DNA from: Levilactobacillus suantsaiihabitans
GTDB taxonomy: Bacteria; Bacillota; Bacilli; Lactobacillales; Lactobacillaceae
DNA length: 64,000 bases
Reading direction: 5' to 3'
NCBI RefSeq assembly: GCF_004745505.1
Contig: NZ_RKLX01000001.1
Coordinates: 291,596-355,595 of the forward strand
Made by a program: the position numbers and the translations under genes. How positions within the stretch are numbered: position 1 is the first letter of the stretch; every line of letters starts with the position of its first letter. Below the pieces are notes generated by a model, which had not been told where the DNA came from, searched no databases, and saw nothing but the letters and a program-made list of their open reading frames with translations. Positions 8,607 through 16,947 of the stretch are shown here, in pieces.

Positions 8607-8698
8607 AGTCGTGGCGCCAAAGGTTAACTCTCGCCAATTGCCTTTACGCCAGCGCTTTCAACCGCTACACTGGGGATATCCCGTTCTGGAGGCACCTT

Positions 8699-9238
8699 AT
8701 GTCAAAACTAACCAAATGGCTAATCGGCCTCGCTGGTCTGTTGTTACTGGGTGGTTTGCTAGTGGTTCTGACTCACCACGATTCCACGCCCACCACCAAA
8801 CCAGCGACCACCCGTCCGGCTCACCACCACACGACCAACTTAACCACCGCCGACTTGGCTCACCACCCCAAGCTCACTTACAGCGCTATCATTTACTACG
8901 CCATCAAGGACCCTAAGCTTCAGCGTTGGCAGGAAGTTAACGATTTTCAAGCAGGCTGGCAGGTCGAGCACTACGCGACCAAGCACCCGACCCGCTACTT
9001 GGTCTGGCCGGACCAAAACATCACGGCGGCGAACAAGAACCTCGCCCCCAACTGGTTCACGCTTCAAGGCAACCGGGTCACCTATGACAGCATGATCGTC
9101 CATTCATTTCGCAAGGACCAAACAGCTACGACCACGCTGCGTAAAATCGTGGCCCGTATCAACGCCAACCACGCGGCGCAAAAGGTGCGGCGAATGCCGA
9201 CGAAGATGACCGTTTTAAATCATGCAAAACAAAACTAG
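8699..9238 (+). CDS. Membrane-anchored extracellular protein of unknown function
   Basis: A 179-residue protein with a short cytoplasmic head, one hydrophobic segment (residues 6-26) and a Thr/Pro/His-rich linker. A globular domain follows (about residues 55-175), with KLTYSAIIYYAIKD at its start and WFTLQGNRVTYDSM near its middle. The layout resembles the small tethered proteins common in lactobacilli, but no family can be named with certainty. No lipobox or LPXTG motif is seen, so the N-terminal segment is the likely anchor. The stop codon lies inside the terminator stem. Confidence 0.7.
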   Translation: MSKLTKWLIGLAGLLLLGGLLVVLTHHDSTPTTKPATTRPAHHHTTNLTTADLAHHPKLTYSAIIYYAIKDPKLQRWQEVNDFQAGWQVEHYATKHPTRYLVWPDQNITAANKNLAPNWFTLQGNRVTYDSMIVHSFRKDQTATTTLRKIVARINANHAAQKVRRMPTKMTVLNHAKQN

Positions 9239-9284
9239 CCGCGATGATGTGGGGATTACCACCAATCATCGCGGCTAGTTTTTA
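9234..9284. terminator. Bidirectional terminator between convergent genes
   Basis: A 15-bp stem, ACTAGCCGCGATGAT and its complement ATCATCGCGGCTAGT, with a T run on both strands. It ends the gene at 8699-9238 and the convergent gene at 9296-9778. Confidence 0.92.
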
Positions 9285-9295
9285 AATATACTTCA

Positions 9296-9778
9296 TTAGT
9301 ACTTGCCATTGGTCATACCGGCATAGCGATGTGCAATCTTGTGTCCTTTGACAAAGTCAAACCAGTAGCCACCCTGAAATCCGCGGACGACTTTGACCTT
9401 TTTACCTTTAATTTTACGAGTTGCCAAGCTGAGACCATTTGTCGGCAACGCACTTTTTGAGGAATCTTTTAATTGGCTGTCCAGCCGGAAGAATATCTGA
9501 CGCTGAGCCTTACCATCAATTTTAAATGACAACTTGTGGACTTTGCTCTTGGCTTTGGGAGTCAGCTTAAAAGCCTTCGTATAACCGGGGCCAGACAATC
9601 GGGCACTGTGACTTTTGATAACCAACTTATCCCATTTCTTGTGACCTTCATACTGATAGAAAGTTCCTCGAAATTTATGCGGTACAGTCGTTGAAGCTGC
9701 TTGGACGGTCAAGGTGCCCATCACCCCAAACGCAAGAAACACGCCGATTGCGAGTAACAAAAATTGTTTAGCCTTCAT
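9296..9778 (-). CDS. Small secreted protein of the FRGT(W/F)Y family
   Basis: A 160-residue secreted protein of unknown function. The start is placed at the ATG at 9778 because AGGAGGG lies 7 nt upstream; the longer frame has none. The signal peptide MKAKQFLLLAIGVFLAFG is cleaved probably after VQA. The mature protein opens with PHKFRGTFYQYEG, the same pattern as three other secreted proteins here (28324-28971, 55874-56437, 56456-57019). It is basic and rich in beta-strand-forming residues, and has no anchor. Confidence 0.75.
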   Translation of the reverse strand: MKAKQFLLLAIGVFLAFGVMGTLTVQAASTTVPHKFRGTFYQYEGHKKWDKLVIKSHSARLSGPGYTKAFKLTPKAKSKVHKLSFKIDGKAQRQIFFRLDSQLKDSSKSALPTNGLSLATRKIKGKKVKVVRGFQGGYWFDFVKGHKIAHRYAGMTNGKY

Positions 9779-9865
9779 TGAAATCCCTCCTGCTATTAGA
9801 ATAGCCTTTCCTATTAACAATGAAAAGCCCATCTTAACCAGCTGGGATCATTTGGCCAACCCCAC

Positions 9866-11029
9866 TCACTCCTGCCGCGTAATCAACCCTTCCGTCCCCA
9901 CATTGATCAACGCTTCAATGCGGTCCAGCAGCATGAGTATCCAGCCAAACGCTAGCACGAATGCAATCATTTCAAACGCCGTCAACGAAAAGTAGCCGAC
10001 GACCTGGAACAGCACGGCGGCAACGACCAGGGCCGCGCCGATGCCGTACGACAGATACAAGAAGTCTTGAGTGACTTGCGGCAATAGCCAGCGCACGCCG
10101 ACAATCAGGGCGATGATGAAGTAGACCAGAAAGACCGACACCTGGTCATGCAACGCGTGGGAGCTGATGTTGTTGGGGAAGACCCCCACCAACCCCAGGT
10201 CGATGGCCGTTAATGTCAACAAGCCGCGCAGGACCAGCAAACGCCGGGTCTGCGGCCAAGATTCCTGCAGACGCACGAACAGGTAATCGATCAGCGCAAT
10301 CATCAACAATGCCGAAAAAATCAGGGTCGCGTTGAACTGCCACCCACTAGAAGCGCCGTTGGTTCCCAGAAAACTCAAGTTGTGTTGCCACCAATATTTC
10401 TGATTATTCACGGCCATGGCGATGATGACCCCGCTAATGATGACCAGCAACAACACCGTCGACAGCACGCCGGCGTCCACGACCAGCGCAAAGTAGATCA
10501 TGACGGCGTTGGTCACCACCCCAAACGCAAACAAGATGATGCTGGCCGTGACGTTGCCGAAGCTGGCCCCTTTGAACAGAACCCCTAGCAACCACATACT
10601 CCCAGTCAACAGCAGGCCTAAGATCAGGGCAAACGACAGCACAATCACGGGGAAGTTTCGCCAGTAAACGTTTTGGCTAAAGTGATTTTCCGGATCGTGG
10701 CGCCCCCGGATGAAGAAGCCGGCAAACAGCGCCGTCCCCATGACCACCCCCAGGACAATAATGGCGGTGGCTAAGGAATAGTCACCGACCAAGCGAATCG
10801 TTTTCAGATTTTGTTGCAGACAAAAAATATAGAAACCCAGGCTCACCAGCAATGCCGTCAGCACGGGCCACAAAAAGACCCGACCCTGAAATAATTGTTG
10901 GCGGGGTTCCTCCAGCTGCACGACCAGCCGGTTACGTTTCACAACCAGCTTGACCGGCGTGTTCTGCCGCAGCTGGAGTTGTTCCCCAATCTCCGCGGGG
11001 ATATTTAATTGAAAGTCTTTCTCACGCAT
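9866..11029 (-). CDS. AbrB-like domain fused to a DUF998-type membrane protein
   Basis: A 387-residue protein with two parts. Residues 1-45 (FQLNIPAEIGEQLQLRQNTP then VKLVVKRNRLVVQLE) have the SpoVT/AbrB swapped-hairpin pattern. Residues 50-375 hold about ten hydrophobic segments resembling DUF998 membrane proteins. The same fusion is known from other lactobacilli, where it is unstudied. A membrane-bound DNA-binding or dimerisation role for the N-domain is inference. A GGAGG-like site precedes the ATG at 11029. It is monocistronic. Confidence 0.7.
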   Translation of the reverse strand: MREKDFQLNIPAEIGEQLQLRQNTPVKLVVKRNRLVVQLEEPRQQLFQGRVFLWPVLTALLVSLGFYIFCLQQNLKTIRLVGDYSLATAIIVLGVVMGTALFAGFFIRGRHDPENHFSQNVYWRNFPVIVLSFALILGLLLTGSMWLLGVLFKGASFGNVTASIILFAFGVVTNAVMIYFALVVDAGVLSTVLLLVIISGVIIAMAVNNQKYWWQHNLSFLGTNGASSGWQFNATLIFSALLMIALIDYLFVRLQESWPQTRRLLVLRGLLTLTAIDLGLVGVFPNNISSHALHDQVSVFLVYFIIALIVGVRWLLPQVTQDFLYLSYGIGAALVVAAVLFQVVGYFSLTAFEMIAFVLAFGWILMLLDRIEALINVGTEGLITRQE

Positions 11030-11112
11030 GTTTTCCTCCGTTGCTTAGTGTCACAATGGATTCTATTATAACATGTTCCCCCACTGAATTAGTGACCAAA
11101 TCGGCTAAGCAC

Positions 11113-11142
11113 CAAAACGGCCGCAGCACGAGGCTGCGACCG
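11113..11142 (-). terminator. Terminator after the aldo/keto reductase pair
   Basis: On the minus strand GGTCGCAGC, loop CTCGT, GCTGCGGCC is followed by GTTTTGG; it sits just after the stop codon at 11159. Confidence 0.55.
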
Positions 11143-11158
11143 ATTTGGTGGTGTTTAA

Positions 11159-12025
11159 CTAATCATTAGCATGTACATCAAAGGCGCCCAACAACATGTC
11201 CTGAACGCCCGGTGCGTCCGGATCATGCCGGCCCTTGCCGGTGTCCAATGCGGCCAATTGCTGCATCTCCTCGGCAGTCAAAGTGAAGTCAAAGATGTCC
11301 AGGTTACTCTTGATCCGCGCCGCGTGCACGGACTTCGGTAAGACGATCACACCCAGTTGGTTTTCAAACCGCAAGATGATTTGGCCGACATCCTTGCCGT
11401 ACTTGGCCGCCAATGCCGTTACGACCGGATTTTGAAGCAAGTCTTGATCGCCTTGTCCCAGTGGTGCCCAGGCTTCCAGTTTCACGTCGTCGGCAGCCAT
11501 CAGGTCGCGCAACGGCCGCTGTTGGAAGGTTGGGTTGAACTCAACTTGGTTGACGGCTGGCTTGACGGTGAAGTCCGGCACAAATTGTTGCCAGATTTTA
11601 GGCGTCATATTGGAAACCCCGATGGACTTGAGCTTGCCGGCCTGTTGGGCCTCGGTCATAGCTCGCCAAGCACCCGGCACGTCGCCGTAGGGTTGGTGAA
11701 TCAAATATAGGTCCAAATAATCCAAACCCAACTTAGTCAAGGACGTGTCAATGGCGCGCTTGGCTGCTTCGTAACCGTAATCCTGCAGCCACAGCTTGCT
11801 GGTGACCCAAATTTGGTCGCGGGGAACGGCACTGGCAGCGATGGCCTGACCGACCTCGGCTTCATTGAAGTAGGCCACGGCCGTATCGATATGCCGGTAA
11901 CCGGCGTCTAAGGCCGCGGTCACGGCCTGTTTGGTCGACCCGTCGCTGGGAATCTGGAACGTTCCGAAACCAATGGCCGGGATATCATGACCATCATTTA
12001 AATGAATCGTTGGTTGATTTGTCAT
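11159..12025 (-). CDS. Aldo/keto reductase (second gene of the pair)
   Basis: A 288-residue NADPH-dependent reductase of the AKR superfamily, 2,5-diketogluconate reductase/prostaglandin F synthase-like. The catalytic tetrad is visible: Asp and Tyr in DTAVAYFNE, Lys in TSKLW, His in LIHQP. The cofactor-binding C-terminal part contains LPKSVHAARIKSNLDIFDF. Likely role: reduction of aldehydes or ketones for detoxification or NADPH balance. Its AAAGGAG site overlaps the last codons of the upstream paralogue, so the two are translated from one mRNA. Confidence 0.88.
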   Translation of the reverse strand: MTNQPTIHLNDGHDIPAIGFGTFQIPSDGSTKQAVTAALDAGYRHIDTAVAYFNEAEVGQAIAASAVPRDQIWVTSKLWLQDYGYEAAKRAIDTSLTKLGLDYLDLYLIHQPYGDVPGAWRAMTEAQQAGKLKSIGVSNMTPKIWQQFVPDFTVKPAVNQVEFNPTFQQRPLRDLMAADDVKLEAWAPLGQGDQDLLQNPVVTALAAKYGKDVGQIILRFENQLGVIVLPKSVHAARIKSNLDIFDFTLTAEEMQQLAALDTGKGRHDPDAPGVQDMLLGAFDVHAND

Positions 12026-12029
12026 ATCA

Positions 12030-12899
12030 TTACTCCTTTAATTGTTTCAAACTTGACCCGAAAATTTGTTCAATCGTTACGGGGTCACGGTGGTCAAAGA
12101 ACTGGCTGGTCCGCTGGTCTAAGTCGGCAATCGTCTGCATGTCAGCGGCCGTCAGTTCAAAATCAAAGACATCAATATTCTCCTGAATCCGTTCGGGATG
12201 GACCGACTTGGGAATCACGGTAATGCCGCGTTGCAACAGCCAGCGCAAGATGACTTGGCCGACCGTCTTATGATGGGCTTGCGCAATCGTCTGCAGCGTC
12301 GGGTTGGTAAAAATCTCCTGCTTGCCTTCCGCAAATGGCGCCCAGGCCTCGACGCGGACATTTTCGCCCTGGTTAAACGTCACCTCAGCGGGCTGTTGAT
12401 ACCACGGGTTGACCTCAATCTGGTTCAACGCGGGCTGGATTGGCATAGTCAATTCTAAGTTTTTCAGTTGGTCGGCGTAGAAATTAGAGACGCCGATGGC
12501 CCGAATCTTCCCCGCCTGGTAGGCTTCCGATAAGGCCCGCCAAGCACCCATGGTGTCGCCGTATGGCTGGTGTAAGAGGTACAGGTCTAAGTAATCCAGG
12601 CCCAATCGTTTCAGCGACTCGTCAATGCCTTGCTTGGCGCGGTCATACGTGAAGTCGGACACCCACAGCTTGGACGTGATAAACAGGTCCTCGCGGGGAA
12701 TGTTGCTCTTGTGAATCGCACGACCCACGGCTTCTTCGTTGTGGTAAGCCGCCGCGGTGTCAATCAGGCGGTAGCCGGCATTCAGGGCCGCCGTCACGGC
12801 AGCTTCACACGCCGCCAGGTCCGGAATTTGGAAGACGCCAAAGCCCAGTTGCGGCATCTCGACACCATTATTTAAGTTAACAGTTGGCACAGTCACCAT
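12030..12899 (-). CDS. Aldo/keto reductase (first gene of the pair)
   Basis: A 289-residue AKR closely related to its neighbour. Catalytic residues: Asp and Tyr in DTAAAYHNE, Lys in ITSKLW, His in LLHQPYG. The C-terminal IPKSVHPERIQENIDVF is the NADPH-binding loop. The start is ATG at 12899 because GGAAAGG lies just upstream; an in-frame extension to 12968 lacks a ribosome binding site and would run through the promoter region. It is divergent from a LysR gene, with a palindromic LysR-type box between them, so control by that regulator is likely. Confidence 0.88.
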   Translation of the reverse strand: MVTVPTVNLNNGVEMPQLGFGVFQIPDLAACEAAVTAALNAGYRLIDTAAAYHNEEAVGRAIHKSNIPREDLFITSKLWVSDFTYDRAKQGIDESLKRLGLDYLDLYLLHQPYGDTMGAWRALSEAYQAGKIRAIGVSNFYADQLKNLELTMPIQPALNQIEVNPWYQQPAEVTFNQGENVRVEAWAPFAEGKQEIFTNPTLQTIAQAHHKTVGQVILRWLLQRGITVIPKSVHPERIQENIDVFDFELTAADMQTIADLDQRTSQFFDHRDPVTIEQIFGSSLKQLKE

Positions 12900-12979
12900 A
12901 GCATTCACCTTTCCTTTACATGTGTTGGGTCTACTATACCGCCACTTGTCGCGGTTGAAAATTACCACTTGTTCATGCT

Positions 12980-13000
12980 AGTATACGATTAACGTATGCT
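12980..13000. promoter_or_regulatory. Candidate LysR operator in the divergent AKR/lysR gap
   Basis: AGTATACG-ATTAA-CGTATGCT: an imperfect 8-bp inverted repeat whose core ATACG-N5-CGTAT fits the LysR T-N11-A box. It lies 19 nt before the LysR start and about 80 nt before the AKR start. Confidence 0.6.
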
Positions 13001-13018
13001 CACGAAAGGAGTCCCCCT

Positions 13019-13888
13019 ATGCTTGCCAACTACCTACTCGAAGAACTCGTCACCTTTGCGCGCTGTGGTACCCTGGCTGAAACGGCAGCGGCCCTGCACG
13101 TCACCCAACCGACCGTCACCCGCGGTATGCAAAAATTAGAAACGGAGTTAGGCGTGCCACTTTTTATCCGGCAGCCCAACCGGCTCAGCCTGACGCCGAC
13201 TGGTGAACTGGCCGCTCGTGAAGCCGAGCGCTTACTTCAGGCCAATGACCAAGCCGTCCACCGCATCCAAAATTTTGCCCGCAGCCAACAAACCCTCACG
13301 GTCACGTCCACGCTTCCTGGCGCCCTCATTGTGCTCGACGCCCTGCGCGACCAGCTACCGGCACAGGTGCAGTGGCCTACTCACGCCCTGACGACCGACC
13401 CGTTAGTCGCCTTGACGACGTACGCCGCCGGGCTAGTCTTTACCAATGTCCCGCTATCAGGCCCTACCGTGACTGCGCAACGTGTGGGCACGGAGCGACT
13501 GGCCGTCAACCTCAACCAATTCATGAGCCAGGCCAACCAGCCCAGTATCACCTTCGCGCAACTCAAGGACCTAAGTTTCGTGGTCCTCGACGACATCGGT
13601 CCGTGGCGCGCCATCATTCAACAACACATCCCCAACGCCAAGTTCTTCTACCAAGAACAACGCGACGCCCTGGCCGCCATCACCCAATTTTCCGACTTCC
13701 CCTACTTCAATACCAACATCACCCCCCTCGACCCAACGCCCGCGCAGGCCACGTCCGCTGACAACCGCCGTCGTCTGCCCATCACGGATGCCGCCGCGCA
13801 AATGCCGGTGTACGCCAATTACCTCACCAACGAAGCCACCCGTGTCCAGCCGGTAATCGACCAGGTCATCGCCATTTGGCCCGAGTAA
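13019..13888 (+). CDS. LysR-family transcriptional regulator
   Basis: A 289-residue regulator. The N-terminal winged HTH (residues 3-60) reads ELVTFARCGTLAETAAALHV then TQPTVTRGMQKLETELG, a standard LysR helix-turn-helix. The C-terminal two-lobe effector domain is full length. The gene is divergent from two aldo/keto reductases, which it probably controls. AAAGGAG precedes the ATG at 13019. The effector is unknown; by analogy it could be an aldehyde or another redox-active compound. Confidence 0.88.
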   Translation: MLANYLLEELVTFARCGTLAETAAALHVTQPTVTRGMQKLETELGVPLFIRQPNRLSLTPTGELAAREAERLLQANDQAVHRIQNFARSQQTLTVTSTLPGALIVLDALRDQLPAQVQWPTHALTTDPLVALTTYAAGLVFTNVPLSGPTVTAQRVGTERLAVNLNQFMSQANQPSITFAQLKDLSFVVLDDIGPWRAIIQQHIPNAKFFYQEQRDALAAITQFSDFPYFNTNITPLDPTPAQATSADNRRRLPITDAAAQMPVYANYLTNEATRVQPVIDQVIAIWPE

Positions 13889-13945
13889 ACCGTTCCTTTC
13901 AATGGGCCTCAGGCGTTTGAAAGGGTACTTACTTTACTTTCATTT

Positions 13946-13959
13946 TGCAAACGCTTAGA
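13946..13959. promoter_or_regulatory. Possible cre (CcpA) site before the alcohol dehydrogenase
   Basis: TGCAAACGCTTAGA keeps the AAACG core of the cre consensus but deviates at the third base and near the 3' end. It lies 33-46 nt before the start codon. Confidence 0.35.
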
Positions 13960-13991
13960 ATTCATTTAGACATGTTTAGGAGGTCACAATC

Positions 13992-15032
13992 TTGAAAACA
14001 ACGATGTTTATGAAACCTGGTAAGGTCCAGATCGAAGATATTGATAAACCTACGATCCAAGCGCCCGACGACGTCATTATTCACGTGGTCCGGACCTGTG
14101 TTTGTGGGTCTGACCTGTGGGCTTACCGCGGGTTAGAAGACAAGGCCGCCCACTCGGAAAACAGTGGGCACGAGGCCATTGGAATCGTCGAAGAAGTCGG
14201 CAGCGACATCACGACCGTTCAACCCGGCGACTTTGTCATTGCGCCATTCACTCACGGCTGTGGACACTGTGTTGCCTGCCGTGCCGGCTTTGAGGGCGAT
14301 TGCCAAAACCACACCGACAACTTCAGTAACGGCGTGCAAGCCGAATACATCCGGTTCCAACACGGCGAATGGGCCCTGGTCAAGATTCCTGGCCAACCCC
14401 AAGATTACAGTGAAGCCATGTTGAAGTCTCTGTTGACCTTGGCTGACGTCATGGCCACCGGTTACCACGCCGCTCGGGTTGCCAACGTTTCCGCCGGTGA
14501 CACGGTGGTCGTCGTGGGTGACGGTGCCGTGGGTCTCTGTGGGGTCATCGCGGCACAAATGCGCGGTGCCAAGCGGATTATCGCCATGAGTCGTCATGAA
14601 GACCGGCAAAAGATGGCCACTGAATTTGGCGCCACTGACATCATCGCCGAACGTGGCGACGACGCCGTAGCCAAGGTGATGGCCTTGACCAACAACGCCG
14701 GTGCCGATGCCGTGTTGGAATGTGTCGGTACGGAACAATCCAACGACACGGCCATGAAGGTTGCCCGTCCCGGTGCCATCGTCGGTCGGGTCGGCTTGCC
14801 TCACGAACCGAAGATGGACATGAGCGAATCCTTCTACAGCAACACCATCATTGCCGGTGGTCCCGCTTCCGTGACCACCTATGACAAGCAGGTCTTGTTG
14901 AAGGCCGTGCTAGACGGCGACATTCACCCTGGTAAGGTCTTCACGAAGTCCTTCAACCTGGATGAAATTGATGATGCTTACCAAGCCATGACCAAGCGTA
15001 AAGCCATCAAGTCACTGATCGTTGTGGATTAA
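13992..15032 (+). CDS. Zinc-dependent medium-chain alcohol dehydrogenase
   Basis: A 346-residue MDR-family dehydrogenase. Catalytic zinc ligands are Cys in TCVCGSD, His-Glu in NSGHEAIG and the later conserved residue region. The structural zinc cysteines are complete (CGHCVACRAGFEGDC). The Rossmann motif is VVVGDGAVGLCG; the residue after beta-2 (AMSRHED) has Ser-Arg-His, favouring NADP. Related lactobacillus proteins reduce aldehydes such as acetaldehyde or act on diols. The start is TTG (13992) after an AGGAGGTCACAATC stretch. It is monocistronic, with a possible cre site upstream and a terminator downstream. Confidence 0.88.
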   Translation: MKTTMFMKPGKVQIEDIDKPTIQAPDDVIIHVVRTCVCGSDLWAYRGLEDKAAHSENSGHEAIGIVEEVGSDITTVQPGDFVIAPFTHGCGHCVACRAGFEGDCQNHTDNFSNGVQAEYIRFQHGEWALVKIPGQPQDYSEAMLKSLLTLADVMATGYHAARVANVSAGDTVVVVGDGAVGLCGVIAAQMRGAKRIIAMSRHEDRQKMATEFGATDIIAERGDDAVAKVMALTNNAGADAVLECVGTEQSNDTAMKVARPGAIVGRVGLPHEPKMDMSESFYSNTIIAGGPASVTTYDKQVLLKAVLDGDIHPGKVFTKSFNLDEIDDAYQAMTKRKAIKSLIVVD

Positions 15033-15050
15033 CTTTTAAAATTGCCTGAT

Positions 15051-15095
15051 CAAAAGGGCGCCCCACTGGCAAATTGCCGGCTGAGCGCCCTTTTG
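15051..15095. terminator. Bidirectional terminator (ADH and F420-type oxidoreductase)
   Basis: CAAAAGGGCGC pairs with GCGCCCTTTTG, with T tracts on both strands between convergent genes. Confidence 0.85.
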
Positions 15096-15119
15096 TTTAC
15101 GCTTCTATTCTACTTTATC

Positions 15120-15695
15120 TTACTTCAAAACCGCGAAGCCACCGGTCCAGCCAATCTTCTCCTTGGCGGCCAGCGTCATTTGCAAGAAGCCAAAGCTTTC
15201 TAATTCGCGGGCCCGCTTCAAGGCACCGGCATCGACGACAGCCACGCCACTGTCGGTCAACGCTGCGGCTAATGCTTGCTTGGCGTCATCGTCATCCCCG
15301 GCGGCCATCACCGTGGTCTGCGCTTGGTCACTGACCTTGCGACTCTGCAGAGTGGCGGCGAAGGTCGTGTTGAAGGCCTTGACCACCTTAGAATCTGGCA
15401 GTAAGGCAGCGATTTGAGCTGCGGCCGAACTGTCGGCGGGCACGACCAGTTCATCCCAAGTGTCAAAGTTCAATGGGTTGGTAATGTCCACGACCACCTT
15501 GCCGGCCAGTGCAGCTTGGTTGGCCTTGGCAATGCTCAACGCGGCGTTGTAAGGCACCGCTAAGACCACGATGTCGCCTAAGTTTTCAACGGGATCGCCG
15601 GAATCAATGAAGCTGACCTGGTTGCCGCCCTGCTGGAAAACGTCACCGATTGCTTGACCCATGTTACCCTTACCAAAAATTGTGATTGCTGCCAT
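15120..15695 (-). CDS. NADPH-dependent F420 reductase-type oxidoreductase
   Basis: A 191-residue Rossmann protein: TIFGKGNMGQAIGDVF gives the GxGxMG dinucleotide motif. VVLAVPYNA and VVDITNPLN are the conserved strands of the F420-dependent NADP oxidoreductase family (Pfam F420_oxidored). Lactobacilli do not make F420, so the true hydride partner is unknown. It is divergent from an Rrf2 regulator 196 bp away, an arrangement seen with redox-responsive genes. Confidence 0.8.
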   Translation of the reverse strand: MAAITIFGKGNMGQAIGDVFQQGGNQVSFIDSGDPVENLGDIVVLAVPYNAALSIAKANQAALAGKVVVDITNPLNFDTWDELVVPADSSAAAQIAALLPDSKVVKAFNTTFAATLQSRKVSDQAQTTVMAAGDDDDAKQALAAALTDSGVAVVDAGALKRARELESFGFLQMTLAAKEKIGWTGGFAVLK

Positions 15696-15891
15696 AATGC
15701 AGACCCCCTGTGATTAATATTTTTGTATTAGTTTTAAGTACACTTTTAAGATACGTCATCGATTGTTAAAAGTCAATTCGTTTGCTTAATAATTTTTGTT
15801 ATAGCTGTTTAAAAAAACATTTTACCTGATTTTTCGTAGAAAGTGTTATAAAATAAGATACAGAATATAAGTAAAAAAGGAGGCCGTCCCC

Positions 15892-16317
15892 ATGGCCAAT
15901 ACGCAATTCAGTGATACCATCCACGTTCTGGTCTACATTGCCTACTTCAAGGGGCACAAGATGACCAGTCCAGAGATTGCCAGCAGTCTGGAAACCTCAC
16001 CCAGTTTGATTCGAAAAATCATGGCGAACCTGAAACGCCACGGACTCTTAGCCCCGACCCACGGACCGACCCAACTGGCTTTGGCGCGGGACCCCGCCGA
16101 CATTACGTTACGCGACATCTACGCCATTTTACCCGGGCAAGCGCCCCTGCTCAACGTTGACACTCACACCTCACAAAACTGTCCCGTCGGCCGCGCTGTG
16201 CCCCAGGTGTTGACCCATTATTACCAGGAGATCCAGGCCGCGGCCGAAGCTAAGATGGCCAAGATTACCCTACAAGACCTCTTGAACGACGTCACGCTGC
16301 TGGACCGCCTCACTTAG
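15892..16317 (+). CDS. Rrf2-family transcriptional regulator
   Basis: A 141-residue Rrf2/YwnA-type repressor. The N-terminal winged HTH contains MTSPEIASSLETSPSLIRKI. Only one cysteine remains (NCPVGRA), so the three-Cys Fe-S site of IscR/NsrR is missing and iron-sulfur sensing is unlikely; a single-Cys thiol sensor or another ligand is possible. It is divergent from the F420-type oxidoreductase, its probable target. AAGGAGG precedes the ATG. A repeat block begins right after its stop. Confidence 0.85.
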   Translation: MANTQFSDTIHVLVYIAYFKGHKMTSPEIASSLETSPSLIRKIMANLKRHGLLAPTHGPTQLALARDPADITLRDIYAILPGQAPLLNVDTHTSQNCPVGRAVPQVLTHYYQEIQAAAEAKMAKITLQDLLNDVTLLDRLT

Positions 16318-16600
16318 ACGTTTGCCGCGACTCACGACGTTAGGATTAGTTGTTGACCGCGTCATAGTGGGGACTGGCCACCTACAGCGCGGGACGACTT
16401 GAGAGACTGGCGGACTTTGCCAGGCTTTCAAGCGAACCGGAAGCCCGCTCCTCAGGCTGAAGGTGTTCCCCAGAGCAGGCCCCCACCCTGGCTGCCGCAG
16501 GCGTCTGGTTTCACTAATTTTGCTTGTCAGAACACCGCTGTTACGGCAATCAACACGTTTAATCTTACTAGCAACCTGCAGTCAATTAGACTTACCCACT
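16318..16600 (+). repeat. Mosaic intergenic repeat, family B copy 1
   Basis: Non-coding. From about 16380 to 16600 it matches the reverse complement of 46745-46960 (shared tracts include GCGCGGGACGACTTGAGAGA, CAAGCGAACCGGAAG and GTCAGAACACCG). Its right half matches 23495-23605. The first 65 bp share the stretch CGTTAGGATTAG..TGTTG.CCGC with 17877-17926. Confidence 0.8.
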
Positions 16601-16613
16601 CATTAATCCACGT

Positions 16614-16652
16614 AAGCGACCAAATCCCAATAAAATGGATTGGTCGCTTTTT
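16614..16652 (+). terminator. Intrinsic terminator downstream of the family B repeat
   Basis: AAGCGACCAAATCC pairs with GGATTGGTCGCTT, then TTTTT. It probably ends the rrf2 transcript after the repeat. Confidence 0.85.
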
Positions 16653-16762
16653 GAGTGTGGCCCTATCGTAACCATAACAAAATTCCCACATTTACCAGCG
16701 AAACGCACCTCATCTTTAGCAGTTGGTATACGGTCCGTTCTAAAGCCAGCATTTCCGTATCA

Positions 16763-16802
16763 CTCGTTGACAAAAGCCTGATATGCTAACGGTGTCAACG
16801 AG
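16763..16802. promoter_or_regulatory. Perfect 10-bp inverted repeat upstream of the WxL cluster
   Basis: CTCGTTGACA-N20-TGTCAACGAG. The arms are two helical turns apart and lie about 145 nt before the first WxL gene. It may be an operator with two half-sites; it lacks a T run and so is not a terminator. Confidence 0.5.
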
Positions 16803-16947
16803 GTAGAGAGAACTGCCAGAGCGCATTAGGCAGTCAAATTCCTGACAGCGCAACTGACTGAGCCCTTAACGACTTGGGCAGCGCCTTTGCTTCTGGTCTG
16901 TCACCTGCCTCGGCGTTTCATGGCATTTAGGATAGGAGGAGAATACC

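Noticed and set aside
13895..13924. Terminator after the first lysR gene
   Set aside because: CCTTTCAA/TTGAAAGG can pair, but there is no T run and the loop is long; left unassigned.
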